From positions 7,950 to 71,949 of the forward strand of contig NZ_CAJTLL010000010.1 of assembly GCF_910577135.1 (NCBI RefSeq): a DNA stretch of 64,000 nt, in the 5' to 3' direction. This stretch comes from an uncultured Helicobacter sp. (GTDB lineage Bacteria; Campylobacterota; Campylobacteria; Campylobacterales; Helicobacteraceae). Below the pieces are notes generated by a model that ran no database searches, was not told where the DNA came from, and saw nothing but the letters and a program-made list of their open reading frames with translations. Both the position numbers and the translations under genes were made by a program. Positions 10,053 through 19,593 of this stretch are shown one piece after another (positions within the stretch are counted from its first letter, which is position 1; the number at the start of each line of letters is the position of its first letter).

Positions 10053-10538
10053 ATGAATCCTAGTGAAAACATAATCAAAAAATACCGCCCCAATGTCGCT
10101 GCTGTGATTCTCTCAAGTGCATATCCTAAAGAATGCTTATTTTTCATCGCGCATCGCCTTGATGTTAAGGGAGCGTGGCAGTTTCCACAAGGGGGAATTG
10201 ATGAGGGTGAAAGCCCCAAAGAAGCACTTTTGCGCGAGTTAAAAGAAGAAATAGGCACAAACGCAGTAGAAATCATTAGCGAATGCCCCCATTGGATACA
10301 ATATGACTTCCCCAAAAGTATGGCAAAAAAAATGTATGTAGGCTTTGCAGGGCAGATTCAAAAATATTTTCTCGTGCGATTAAAGAATAATGCAGAGATT
10401 AATCTTTGCACCCCTATCCCTGAGTTTGACAAATATGATTTTGTCAGCACACAGGAGTTGTTTGAGCGTGTTATACATTTCAAAAAAGAAGTCTATAAAC
10501 AAGTTTTAGGACATTTCAAAAAAGAGGGTTATTTATAG
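10053..10538 (+). CDS. rppH: RNA 5' pyrophosphohydrolase (Nudix), RppH/NudA-like
   Basis: I choose ATG 10053, with AAGG about 8 bases upstream; the 18 codons upstream look non-coding, and family members start close to KKYRPNVAAVI. About 161 residues. The Nudix box is complete: GGIDEGESPKEALLRELKEE near residues 46-65, then IG. The WQFPQGG motif before it is typical of RppH. It hydrolyses nucleoside diphosphate linkages, in RppH by removing pyrophosphate from mRNA 5' ends. It is known as an invasion-associated Nudix protein in H. pylori. Confidence 0.88.
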   Translation: MNPSENIIKKYRPNVAAVILSSAYPKECLFFIAHRLDVKGAWQFPQGGIDEGESPKEALLRELKEEIGTNAVEIISECPHWIQYDFPKSMAKKMYVGFAGQIQKYFLVRLKNNAEINLCTPIPEFDKYDFVSTQELFERVIHFKKEVYKQVLGHFKKEGYL

Positions 10539-11221
10539 AATCTAGATTCAACAAATTATCTCTTTTGGCAAAACAACAGGCAAGATTCTTATCTATCTTT
10601 TACAAGCAAAACATATCCTCGCTTATATAGACTTAAATCAAGTGCATACTAAGCATTTACTCCATTAGCCACTCGCTCTAGTTTGAGGTAAATTATATTC
10701 ATTGTCATAATAAATAGAAGCTGATTTTTTACTATCCACTAGCAAAATATATTTACGAGTATTGTAGATTCACTTGTGTTTGGCAAAGATAAGATTATGT
10801 TTAAGATTTAGGCATAAGGTGTTATGCTTGGCTACAAACTCAATTTCAAGGAATGTTTATCTTGGCTTAAGTGGATAACCCCCGCTTCTTTTGAGGCTTT
10901 TTGTTAGCATTATCTCTAATGATTGGCACAAGCATTTCTCGTTCTATTAATCGCTAAAACCTATTTGGCGGACACTATCTAGTATCTTGTAATTATTGAT
11001 AGGTGCATTACACCCATTGCTCTTATTTTCGTTGTTAAATCTCAAAGAAATTTTTTACATTTACCAAAGTAGATAATATGGGCACAATCACTACTTTAAG
11101 TAATGAAAATACCGCCACATTAGAGACTATTACGAATGATAACAATGGAGCCATAGGATGGGAATTTTGCAAGAGAGAGTGTTTTTTGCTGCGTTATCTT
11201 TAAGATAGTGTGTGGTTTTAT

Positions 11222-11233
11222 GGGGGGGGGGGG
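11222..11233. repeat. Homopolymeric G tract (12 G)
   Basis: A run of twelve G lies at 11222-11233 in otherwise AT-rich DNA, about 440 bases upstream of pldA and directly before a dispersed repeat. Runs of this length are hypermutable by slipped-strand mispairing in Helicobacter and Campylobacter. No intact reading frame crosses it here, so it is probably a relic of a former phase-variable gene. Confidence 0.8.
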
Positions 11234-11239
11234 TAAGGT

Positions 11240-11320
11240 TTTTTGCAAGTGTGGATTAGCACTTCGTGCGAATGCGGCGATTACATCGCAACAGCAAGGG
11301 TATAATAAATTAGAGAATCT
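11240..11320. repeat. Dispersed intergenic repeat, copy 2
   Basis: Nearly identical to 2757-2838 over about 80 bases, including TTTTGCAAGTGTGGATTAG, GCACTTCGTGC and GCGATTACATCGC. It differs at only a few positions. It starts a few bases after the 12-G tract. Confidence 0.8.
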
Positions 11321-11670
11321 AAAACTTCAATAAAGCAATGTTTAAATTAAAGAATCAAATCAAAATAATAAAGGAGTGTAATAAAAGCATACAATGTCCT
11401 TCAACAAGCTATATTGCGATAAATAAAAACAAAATTTCCTTTTATTTTGGTCAGGGTGAGAATGTAGTATAATAGCGCTCGAGATTGTATATGGAAAGTA
11501 GGTGGTATATTCACAAACGCTTCTTAAAATTATTGCTAGGATAGTTCATATATTGGCTTTATTTAAAGAGCAAGTGTAGCCTTGCTCTAGTTTTGTTTAA
11601 GTTTGGATTGTATGAATATTTACTTTGGACAAGCTCAAATAAAGGCTATGTTTAAGAGAAAGGATAAACA

Positions 11671-12558
11671 ATGAAGCGATGGGGTAGAGTATGCATAATG
11701 TGGCTATGCAGTGTATTTGCCTTAGCACAAGAAGAGCAAAAGCAGCAGGAGCAGCAAAAACAAAATATGTATGTTAATGTAGATTCTGTATTCTCTCCCC
11801 CACTATCAATACCTAGCACAGATCAATCGTATCTAGCACTCTATCCGCATAAAGCCATATATATCTTGCCTTATTATTATAGTTTCAGTGAGCCAGCCCC
11901 GGGGAATCTTAATAGAGAAACTAAATTTCAGTTTAGTTTTAAACTTGCTGTTACAAAAAAACTTTTTTCACCTTATGGGAAGCTGTATTTTGCATACACA
12001 CAAACGGCTTGGTTCCAAAATTACAATAAACCTGATTCTCGTCCATTTAGGGATTTAGACTATCAGCCTGAAATATTTTATAGCTATGAAAAGCCTATTA
12101 AGTTTTTAGGTGGGGTATTGAAGGGTATTTCTCTTGGTATTAATCATACAAGCAATGGTGAGAGACTCTTACGCTCAAGCACTCAAAATCGCCTTCTTTT
12201 AAATATACGTTGGGAGTATGATACCTTGAGTTATGGGACATTTGGCTTGAATCTTGGCACTTGGATATACACAGGGACACATTTAGATGGTTTTATGCAC
12301 GATAATCCTGATTTGCCACTCTATCGGGGTTATAGTGATTTACGTTTATATTATAAAAGCAAGAGGCATTTGCTTGAAGCCTATGTGCGCCCACCTATTG
12401 CAAGGGTATATTATCCTTATTTTGAGTTAGGCTATACATTACGTGTGAGTGATAATGTAGGTATTTATTGCCAATATGTGAATGGATATGGGGATAATAT
12501 GTTTGAATATAATCAATATGCTCAACGCATAGGCATAGGTTTTCGCTTGTGGAATTAA
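11671..12558 (+). CDS. pldA: Outer-membrane phospholipase A (OMPLA)
   Basis: 295 residues with a signal peptide (MKRWGRVCIMWLCSVFALAQ). A Gln-rich linker is followed by a beta-barrel pattern of alternating aromatic and polar strands ending in GIGFRLWN, with a C-terminal aromatic-residue outer-membrane signal. The catalytic motif is SLGINHTSNGER near residues 154-165, giving the His and Ser two residues apart as in OMPLA; an Asn in ..QNRLLLNIRW completes the expected triad. It hydrolyses outer-membrane phospholipids. The start has AGAGAAAGGA upstream. Confidence 0.9.
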   Translation: MKRWGRVCIMWLCSVFALAQEEQKQQEQQKQNMYVNVDSVFSPPLSIPSTDQSYLALYPHKAIYILPYYYSFSEPAPGNLNRETKFQFSFKLAVTKKLFSPYGKLYFAYTQTAWFQNYNKPDSRPFRDLDYQPEIFYSYEKPIKFLGGVLKGISLGINHTSNGERLLRSSTQNRLLLNIRWEYDTLSYGTFGLNLGTWIYTGTHLDGFMHDNPDLPLYRGYSDLRLYYKSKRHLLEAYVRPPIARVYYPYFELGYTLRVSDNVGIYCQYVNGYGDNMFEYNQYAQRIGIGFRLWN

Positions 12559-12803
12559 TATTCTCCAGTCTATCTATGCCTTTGCTATTGTAGCTCAAGC
12601 TGCCGTATTTGCCCTTGTGCTAATTCACATTTGTAGAGTGAGTTTTAAAGTGGATTCTCTAGGATAAACATTATTATGCGATTTCGATAGTAGCCCACAC
12701 AGATTGTGTAATCTTGTTATTTTAATTTGAATGCGCGATATTGCCTTAAGGTATCAAAATACGCTCTTTCTCTCATTATTTATTAAAACTTAAGAACAGA
12801 ATT

Positions 12804-12809
12804 TATAAT
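12804..12809 (+). promoter_or_regulatory. Predicted -10 box for the TonB-dependent receptor
   Basis: TATAAT at 12804-12809 lies in AT-rich DNA 39 bases before the ATG at 12848. GGGAGG sits just before that ATG. Campylobacterota promoters often have a good -10 box and a poor -35 box, as here. Confidence 0.5.
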
Positions 12810-12847
12810 ATATCGTCGCATAAAATTTTATACAACGGGAGGCATAT

Positions 12848-14887
12848 ATGGAAACAAAAATTTGGCACAAATGTTTAGGGGGGGGGCATTGGCTTCATTG
12901 CTCCTTGGGGTAGGATTCACCGAAGAGGTATATGACCTTGGGCGGATAGAGGTTATGGCAAAGGGCGAACATAAGCCTATGGATACTAATAGCACCTTGA
13001 CAAATATTACTGCACAAGATATTGCCAATACAAGCTCACAAAATGTCGCCGAAGCACTGCGCTATATGCCCGGTGTGTTTTTCCAGCCAGCTACAGGGCA
13101 GAGAGGTGAGCCAAGCATAGGCATTAGAGGATACAGCACGACACACATCGGGCTATTCATCGATGGAATCCCCGTGCATAGCATATATGATAGACAGACG
13201 GATTGGGCGCAGTTTAGCACCTTTGGGATAGCTGAAATCAATGTGTCTAAGGGCTATACAAGCCCTATTTATGGTATGAATACGCTAGGTGGGGCAGTTA
13301 ATATCGTTACTTCTAAGCCAAAAGACGCCCTAGAGCTTAATGCGGGTTATACCTCTGTAAGCAATAATGAAGATCGTGCATTTGCACAAGTAGGCACAAA
13401 TATGGGGAAATACTATTTCCAGCTTGGCTATGCCTATGATGGACGAGATTCGTATAATCTCTCTTCAAAATTCACGCCCACAGCCTATCAGCCTAAGGCC
13501 GAAAAGCTTAATTCCTATTACACAAACCACACATTGCGAGTTAAGGCAGGATTTGAACCAAATGAAAATCACGAATATTCTTTGAATCTTATTTATCAAA
13601 AAGGCGATAAGGGCGGTATGTTTAATGCCAACACAGGAGGGAACTTTTGGAAATGGCCTCATTATGATAAGATTACTGCCTATATTCTGGGCAATTCAAG
13701 GTTTAATGATATGCTAAGCCTTAATAGCAGAATTTATTATGATAGGATTCTATAATGAGCTTGAAATGCTTGGTTCTTTACAAGCAAATTATGAAAATAT
13801 TGGCAATTCAAATGCTATGGGTATTTCTATTTATGATGATTATGCGTTGGGCATCATCGAGACCCTTAATATAGATTTTGATGAAAATAAGAATCTCAAA
13901 ATAGGTGTGAATCTAAAAAATGATAACATCAATCACACTGATAAACCACTCCCGGGTGCAACAGGTACAAATGATAATAACAAGATTAGCGACCTCTCTA
14001 CCTCTATTTTTGCAGAATATGCACAAAGCATCAATGATATATTGCGCTTTGCACTCAATGGAAGCTATGATAGGAACGACTTCCTTAAAGGGAGTAGCAC
14101 AAATAATAAGGATTTAACAAGCATTAAGCATTTGCAGGGCTGGACATTGCAAGGGATTGTCTATCTCTCGCCTACGGATTGGAGCACAATTTATGTCAAT
14201 GTAGGTAAAAAATCTAAGTTTCCTACATTAAAAGATAGATACTCGACTACTTGGGGTAATCGCACTCCTAGCCCTGACATTTCTCCTGAATCTGCAATAA
14301 ATTATGAATTGGGAGCGAAGTTTGACTATGAAAGCACCCATTTTAGCATTGCGGCATTTTATAATGATATAAACGATATGCTTATTTCTGTAAGTGACCC
14401 TACCAATAGTTGCTTGAATGGAAGCCAATGTTCAAAGCTTATTAACGCTAAAGAGGGCTATGCCTATGGGGCAGAGGTAAGCCTCAAGCAAGGATTCCTA
14501 GATGAAAAGATTGTCTTTAGTGCAAACTATACCTATACAGAGAAAAAAGCGACTAGCTATGGTGTCGATGGAAGTAGAATCTTAGACTATCCTAACCATA
14601 TCGCTAATGCCTCATTGCTTATTGCTCCTCTCAAGCAACTTGATTTGATAGGTTTAGCGACTTTCCAAAGTAAGCAGTGGTATCTTTTGGGTAGCACTAG
14701 AAACCCAACAGGTTATGCGCAAAATAACGATATTTTCTTGCTTGATGTGAAGCTTAATTATTGCCCTATTGAAGCCTTGCAATTTTCAGTAGGAGCGTAT
14801 AATTTGCTGGATAGAAATTACTACTATGGCAGTGGTTACTATCAACCCGGACGTAGAATCTTAGCAGGTGTGGAATATAAATTTTAA
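12848..14887 (+). pseudogene. TonB-dependent outer-membrane receptor, frameshifted
   Basis: Two frames together make one receptor of about 680 residues. The first part (12862-13755) has the TonB-box/plug region: VYDLGRIEVMAKGE, ALRYMPGVFFQPATGQRGEP, IGIRGY, and GMNTLGGAVNIVTSKP. The second part (13739-14887) carries the beta barrel and ends AGVEYKF with the C-terminal aromatic signal. Removing one G of the GG near 13744 would restore IYYDRFYNELEML across the junction. The best start, ATG 12848 behind GGGAGG, is out of frame because of a 9-G tract at 12878. It stands upstream of an iron-type ABC uptake operon, so it probably imported a metal chelate. Confidence 0.85.
12878..12886 (+). repeat. 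9-G tract at the start of the TonB-dependent receptor
   Basis: Nine consecutive G follow ATG 12848 by 30 bases. With nine G, translation from that ATG stops after about 21 residues. With ten (or seven) G the ATG joins the receptor frame, giving an N-terminus with a plausible signal peptide (...CLGGGALASLLLGVGF). The only in-frame upstream start at present is TTG 12862, which has no ribosome-binding site. This is the layout of a translational phase-variation switch, now OFF. Confidence 0.7.
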
Positions 14888-15241
14888 GAATATTTTAAGC
14901 TAATGGCGCGGGAGGGAATCTTAGGGAATATAAAAACGATGAGTTTTTAAAGATTTAATTTTCTTATTTTTTTCTTTTTATAAGGGGGAGGGGCTTAAAT
15001 GTGCAAGTGTGGATTAGTGTTTCACACAAATGCGAAGTCGGCTCGGCAATATATGCCTCGCTCCCCCTTATATATCGTTCAGGGATATACCCTTCACCCC
15101 CTACGACGCTTTAAGAGGTTTGCACTTCGTGCGAATGCCACGGCTTTAACTTGTAAAGCCTCGTAATGACGAGAGAATATGTAAGTGGTGGCTATTGCGA
15201 TTACATCGCAATAGCCAAGGAAATCAATAAGAGGAGTGTGT
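14888..15241. repeat. Intergenic interval with partial dispersed-repeat copies
   Basis: No gene is seen. From 15002 there is GCAAGTGTGGATTAGTG, from 15121 GCACTTCGTGCGAATGCC, and at 15199-15225 GCGATTACATCGCAATAGCC. All are pieces of the repeat also found at 2757 and 11240. The order is similar, but the pieces are separated by unrelated DNA. A purine-rich GGGGGAGGGG lies at 14983-14992. Confidence 0.6.
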
Positions 15242-16294
15242 ATGAGAGCATTATATATTGTTTTAATAGCATTAATTCTTATCGCCTGTGGAGACAAAAG
15301 CGATGAGGGAGCAAAAGCAGCAGGGCAGCCACAGGCGGTAGATTCTATAGAATCTACACAATCAGCCCAAGAGCAAGTCATTAGGGCATTTGGTATGAAT
15401 CCCCCTTTGAGTGTGCTGTTAGAAATCCTCAATCCTCAAGGTATGGTTGGGCTAAACTACAAGCCATACGAGGAGGATATAGCCTTTATGCCGCCAAATA
15501 TCTCTACTTTGCCCGTTTTGGGACATATGGGGAATAGAAGCGTATCGTTTGAAAGCCTTGTGGCTTTAAAGCCTGATGTGGTGTTTTTCAGCGAGGGGAG
15601 TAGTGAAGATATGCTAGAGCCTTACCAAAAGGTAGGTATCAAGACATTTATCGTCCCGGGCTATCATTTTGAGGACATACCTTTAGCTATTAAGGCTTAT
15701 AAGGAGGCATTTGCCGCTGATAAGAGGGTGAGCGAAAAGGCGGATATGCTCCTTGCATTTGTAGAGGAGCAAGGAAAGAGGCTTGAATCTTTGCAAAATG
15801 CCATTACAGAGCGTCCAAAGGTGTATTTCGCACAGGGCTTTGATGGGCTAAAAAGCCAATGCGCGAGTGTGGGGCAGAAGGATTTAGCCTATTATATTGG
15901 CGGTGAGAATGCCCTTGATTGCTCTATGCTAGATAATCCCTCTATGCAATCAAGTATTAACTTTGAGATTCTAGCGAGTATAAATCCAGAGGTGATATTC
16001 GTGCGGGAATTGCCCTTTTATAGGGAGCTAATGAGTAATGCCCCATTGCAGTGGAAGAATCTTAGCGCGTTTAAAAATCATAGAATCTACTACGCTCCCT
16101 CCACACCATCAAATTGGCTTATGCGCCCTCCTAGTGTAATGCAATCTCTAGGCTTTTTATGGGCTTTTGAGAAAGTGCAGCCTACGCTTATAAGTCAAAA
16201 AGAAGTCAAAGAAAGGGCGCAATATTTCTTTCATACATTTTTGCGGGATTTGAGTGATGAGGAGTATGAGCGGATTCAAGGCTTGAGAGAGTAG
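15242..16294 (+). CDS. ABC transporter substrate-binding lipoprotein (metal-chelate type)
   Basis: I use ATG 15242, behind GAGGAG, rather than the in-frame GTG two codons earlier. 350 residues. A lipoprotein signal peptide ends in LIAC (Cys 18). The class III (BtuF/FecB/CeuE-like) fold is suggested by VLGHMGNRSVSFESLVALKPDVVFF near residue 95 and EILASINPEVIFVR near 245, the typical motifs after the helical linker. The substrate (siderophore iron, heme, cobalamin or nickel chelate) cannot be decided. It is first in an operon with methyltransferase, permease, ATPase and a TonB-like protein. Confidence 0.85.
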   Translation: MRALYIVLIALILIACGDKSDEGAKAAGQPQAVDSIESTQSAQEQVIRAFGMNPPLSVLLEILNPQGMVGLNYKPYEEDIAFMPPNISTLPVLGHMGNRSVSFESLVALKPDVVFFSEGSSEDMLEPYQKVGIKTFIVPGYHFEDIPLAIKAYKEAFAADKRVSEKADMLLAFVEEQGKRLESLQNAITERPKVYFAQGFDGLKSQCASVGQKDLAYYIGGENALDCSMLDNPSMQSSINFEILASINPEVIFVRELPFYRELMSNAPLQWKNLSAFKNHRIYYAPSTPSNWLMRPPSVMQSLGFLWAFEKVQPTLISQKEVKERAQYFFHTFLRDLSDEEYERIQGLRE

Positions 16295-16317
16295 GGCAAA
16301 AAGATAAAAGGAAAGAT

Positions 16318-17067
16318 ATGCAAACACAAGCGGAGAATTGGGACAAAAAGGCACAGAGCTTCCCGCGATTTATCAAAGATACACAGGATACTTTAGAGAT
16401 TTTAGATTTTTTTCTATCACAGGGAGTGGAGTTTGCAAACAAGGTGATTTTTGATATAGGCTGTGGGAATGGACGATTCGCCTTGCAACTTGCTTTTATG
16501 GCAAAAAAGATTTATGCGAGTGATATTTCCTCACAAATGCTAAGTCATTTAGAGAGAGACGCGAAATCTCATCAGCTGTATAATATTCAAACACTCCATA
16601 GCGCTTGGTTAGAATATGATATAAGCACATTAAGCGATGAAATTGACTTAGGCTTTGCCTCTATGACTCCCGCACTTAATAATAAAGCAGCTTTTTTAAA
16701 GGCTTTGAATCTTGGCAAAGAGGGCTTGTGCTATGTGGGCTGGGGGAGAGAGCGTAAATGTGCGTTTTTAGATAAGATTCTGCATTTGCATCATTTAGGG
16801 CTTTTGCTTCCTGTGGGGCTGCCTAATGTGCTGCAATGGCTCAAAGAGGAGGGCTATAAAGAGCCGCAGTTTCTATACAAAAAGGCAGATTTTGTCTATA
16901 AATCTCCTAGTCTTAAGGCGATAGAGGATATTAAATGGCATATTCGTATCCACGATGGTACACCTGATGAGAGGCTCATTACCCAATATGTGTGTGAAAA
17001 TGAAGTAAATGGTGAGATTAGCTATACGCATAGCCGCGAGATAGGCATTACCTTTATTCCTAAGTGA
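16318..17067 (+). CDS. Class I SAM-dependent methyltransferase
   Basis: 249 residues. Motif I is VIFDIGCGNGRFALQLA near residue 42, followed by KIYASDISSQML, the acidic motif II. It begins MQTQAENWDKKAQSF, as in small-molecule methyltransferases of the Methyltransf_11/25 type. It lies between the binding protein and the permease of a metal-chelate uptake operon, with only short gaps. The substrate may be linked to the transported compound, but that is inference. Confidence 0.8.
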   Translation: MQTQAENWDKKAQSFPRFIKDTQDTLEILDFFLSQGVEFANKVIFDIGCGNGRFALQLAFMAKKIYASDISSQMLSHLERDAKSHQLYNIQTLHSAWLEYDISTLSDEIDLGFASMTPALNNKAAFLKALNLGKEGLCYVGWGRERKCAFLDKILHLHHLGLLLPVGLPNVLQWLKEEGYKEPQFLYKKADFVYKSPSLKAIEDIKWHIRIHDGTPDERLITQYVCENEVNGEISYTHSREIGITFIPK

Positions 17068-17071
17068 TAAT

Positions 17072-18085
17072 ATGATGTCAAATAAGCGCAAAATAGGGTT
17101 GATTATCTTACTTGGTATTTTACTTTGTGCGTGCGGATTCTATGTGGTTACTTTGGGGAATTTTCATATTGATTTTGCCTCTATTCTTGCCTTTGTGGGC
17201 ACAGATATGAGCGAGGAAAACGCCTTGTCGCATTTTGTGATATTTGAGATAAGAATCCCGCATGTATTAGCCGCTATCGTTGTGGGTGGTTCTCTGGCGT
17301 TAAGCGGGGGCTTGTATCAAGGCATAGTAGGGAATCCTCTCGTTTCACCTACGATTTTAGGGGTGCTTAATGGCGCGAGTTTTGGCGCGGGGCTTGGGAT
17401 ACTCTTGGGCTTGAATATCTTTGGCATAGAGGCGTTGTGCTTTGTCTTTGGTATTGTGGCTATGCTCCTAGCCCTTGCTTTAAGCTGGGTGTTTGATAAT
17501 GGTAGGAGCATATTAATGTTGATACTTGGAGGTATGATTGTCTCGGCGTTTTTTGGTGCGGGAATGTATATCTTAAAAATCCTCGCCGACCCTTATAACA
17601 CTCTGCCTAGCATTGTGTTTTGGTTGATGGGGAGCTTGAGTAATGCAAAGGCGGATTTCCCTCTGTATATTGCCTGTGCTGTCTTTGCGCTAAGTATGGC
17701 TTTTAGCGTGATTCTCTCCCGCTCTATTGATATACTCAATCTCGATGAGCAGAGCGCGCAGAGTTTGGGCGTGAATGTAAGGTTTATGCGTATAATATGT
17801 ATTTGCATAGCGACTTTGCTTGCAAGCTGCAGCGTGGCATTGGCTGGAGTAATAGGCTGGGTAGGCTTAGTCATTCCGCATATTGCGCGTTTTATTATGG
17901 GGGCGAATCACCGCTTTATGCTGCCTTTTTGTGCGTTATTTGGGGCGTTGTTTTTGCTTATTTGTGATACATTTGCTAGAAGTGCCTTAGCCACAGAGAT
18001 TCCATTGGGCATCATCACGGCGATGGTGGGAATCCCTATTTTTGTAATAACGATTTATATCAACAAACGAGCGCTCAATGAATGA
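17072..18085 (+). CDS. FecCD-family ABC transporter permease
   Basis: 337 residues with about eight to ten hydrophobic helices. Family motifs include RIPHVLAAIVVGGSLALSGG (the conserved RxPR-like helix start), QGIVGNPLVSPTILGVLNGA and GWVGLVIPHIARFIMG near residue 265, the cytoplasmic loop that contacts the ATPase. It imports chelated metal or a related cofactor across the inner membrane. The start is ATG 17072 or 17075. The end overlaps the ATPase gene by 8 bases. Confidence 0.9.
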   Translation: MMSNKRKIGLIILLGILLCACGFYVVTLGNFHIDFASILAFVGTDMSEENALSHFVIFEIRIPHVLAAIVVGGSLALSGGLYQGIVGNPLVSPTILGVLNGASFGAGLGILLGLNIFGIEALCFVFGIVAMLLALALSWVFDNGRSILMLILGGMIVSAFFGAGMYILKILADPYNTLPSIVFWLMGSLSNAKADFPLYIACAVFALSMAFSVILSRSIDILNLDEQSAQSLGVNVRFMRIICICIATLLASCSVALAGVIGWVGLVIPHIARFIMGANHRFMLPFCALFGALFLLICDTFARSALATEIPLGIITAMVGIPIFVITIYINKRALNE

Positions 18086-18833
18086 GGCATTAAAGCTCTC
18101 ACATATAAACGTGAGTATTGGCAAAAAGCAGATTTTATGCGATGTGAGTTTGGCAGTGAATAAGGGGGAGATTTGTGCAATTTTAGGTGCAAATGGCAGT
18201 GGCAAAAGCACTTTGCTTAAGGCGATTTTGGGGCATTTGGCTTATAGTGGGGGTATGGCTTTAAATGGCGAATGCGCGGATAAACTTAGTATTAAAGAGA
18301 GGGCAAGGATTGTAAGCTATGTGCCACAAAGCCATCATATTAACTTCCCTTATAATGTGCTTGAAGTCGTGCTTATGGGGCGCTTTAGCCATAGTGCTTT
18401 GATGTATCATAGCGGCGATAAGCAAAAGGCAATAGAATCTTTAGAAATGCTTGGTATAGCGCATTTATCTGTGCAGACATACTCTAGGCTCTCCGGTGGG
18501 CAAAAGCAGCTCGTGCTAATAGCGCGCTCCTTAGCCCAAGATACGCCCATTATCGTGCTTGATGAGCCTGTGAGTGCGCTAGATATTTCGCATTCTTTTA
18601 GACTTTTGGAGATTCTATCTCAACTCACAGATAAAAGTATTATCATTACTTCTCACCACCCTGAGCAGTGCTTCATCGCGCATAAAATAGCAATGACAAA
18701 AGATGGGAGATTACTGCATTATGGCACACCTAAAGAGACACTTTGTGAATCTCATATCAAGCAGCTTTATGGTATAGACACACAAAGCGTGGTTTTGCCT
18801 AATGGTGGAGTGTATTTTTGTGCAAAGAAGTGA
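18078..18833 (+). CDS. FecE-like ABC transporter ATP-binding protein
   Basis: 251 residues. Walker A is GANGSGKST near residue 38, a Q-loop VPQSHH follows, the signature is LSGGQKQLV near residue 140, and Walker B PIIVLDEPVSALD comes next, then the H-loop in ITSHH. These are typical of iron-siderophore/cobalamin ATPases. It overlaps the permease gene by 8 bases and its TGA overlaps the next ATG, so all are co-translated. Confidence 0.92.
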   Translation: MNEALKLSHINVSIGKKQILCDVSLAVNKGEICAILGANGSGKSTLLKAILGHLAYSGGMALNGECADKLSIKERARIVSYVPQSHHINFPYNVLEVVLMGRFSHSALMYHSGDKQKAIESLEMLGIAHLSVQTYSRLSGGQKQLVLIARSLAQDTPIIVLDEPVSALDISHSFRLLEILSQLTDKSIIITSHHPEQCFIAHKIAMTKDGRLLHYGTPKETLCESHIKQLYGIDTQSVVLPNGGVYFCAKK

Positions 18834-19492
18834 TGAGTAAAAAAGCGCTGGAGAGAAAAGAGCAATTTTCCACTATATTTGCTTTTTGTCTTGCAGGTGC
18901 GGTGTATGTGGTAGGATTGATAGGTTATTTTTGGAATACTCATAGGGTGATACCAGCAAGTGAGGCATCTATTACCCATCTTTCTTTATCGCATTTTACG
19001 ACCACAGGGCAAGATTCCCCCAAAGCAGCCCAAGCCCTACCCCCTAAGCAAAAGCCTCAAAAGCAGCATAAGCGGATTGATAACAAAAGCATAGCAAAGC
19101 CAGAGCAGATAAGGACGCAGGAGGGGGACATTATAGAGGAAAGTATTTTAACACGGCAGGAGCAAAGCGCTCAATCGCAGCAAAGTATTGCTTCACAGGC
19201 AAGTAGTGCGGGTGAAATGGACGCATATATGAAGCACGTATATGAAGTTATAGCTAAGCATTATGCTCTTACGCAGAGACTAAAAGGGTATAAAAAAGGT
19301 GAAGTGAAGCTTGCTTTTAAGATTGATATGTCGGGGGTTGTCTTTGATATACAAGTGATTTCAAGCAGCGGGTATGCGGAGATTGACAATGCAGCGGTGA
19401 AGACATTGCAAGGGATCAGTAAAGATTTAAAAAAGCCAAACAAAATTTATACGATGAGCATAACATTGCATTATGGAAACAAAAATAAATAA
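18833..19492 (+). CDS. TonB-like energy transducer
   Basis: The ATG at 18833 shares its A with the ATPase stop codon (TGATG). 219 residues with a single N-terminal membrane segment (about residues 13-32) and a Gln/Lys/Pro-rich periplasmic stretch (about 55-125). A C-terminal TonB domain follows, visible as GEVKLAFKIDMSGVVFDIQV and SSSGYAEIDNAAVKTLQ. It would transmit proton-motive force to an outer-membrane receptor, presumably the broken receptor at 12848. A dedicated TonB in the uptake operon is common in this phylum. Confidence 0.85.
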   Translation: MSKKALERKEQFSTIFAFCLAGAVYVVGLIGYFWNTHRVIPASEASITHLSLSHFTTTGQDSPKAAQALPPKQKPQKQHKRIDNKSIAKPEQIRTQEGDIIEESILTRQEQSAQSQQSIASQASSAGEMDAYMKHVYEVIAKHYALTQRLKGYKKGEVKLAFKIDMSGVVFDIQVISSSGYAEIDNAAVKTLQGISKDLKKPNKIYTMSITLHYGNKNK

Positions 19493-19503
19493 GGGTGAGT
19501 TGA

Positions 19504-19535
19504 TTAACCATTTTTTCAATTTTTTTTATGGTTAA
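19504..19535 (+). terminator. Inverted repeat after the uptake operon
   Basis: TTAACCAT (19504-19511) and ATGGTTAA (19528-19535) are a perfect 8-bp pair enclosing a T-rich loop. It stands 12 bases after the TonB-like gene. It may end transcription or bind a regulator. Confidence 0.4.
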
Positions 19536-19593
19536 ATAAAGTATTATTTTTTAAATAAAAGGCGGCATTTATCTTAAATATCCAAGCGTTTGC

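Larger units (their letters stand above)
10539..11670. other. Decayed 1.1 kb interval with coding relics
   Basis: No intact gene is seen. On the plus strand, 11070-11165 reads as open Thr/Asn-rich sequence (MGTITTLSNENTATLETITN), resembling repeat segments of Helicobacter autotransporter or adhesin proteins. On the minus strand, about 10700-10770 reads IYNTRKYILLVDSKKSASIY before a stop, with another stop just upstream. Both look like remnants of degraded genes. The interval also contains a 12-G tract and a dispersed repeat, listed separately. Possible pldA promoter elements lie near its right end. Confidence 0.45.
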
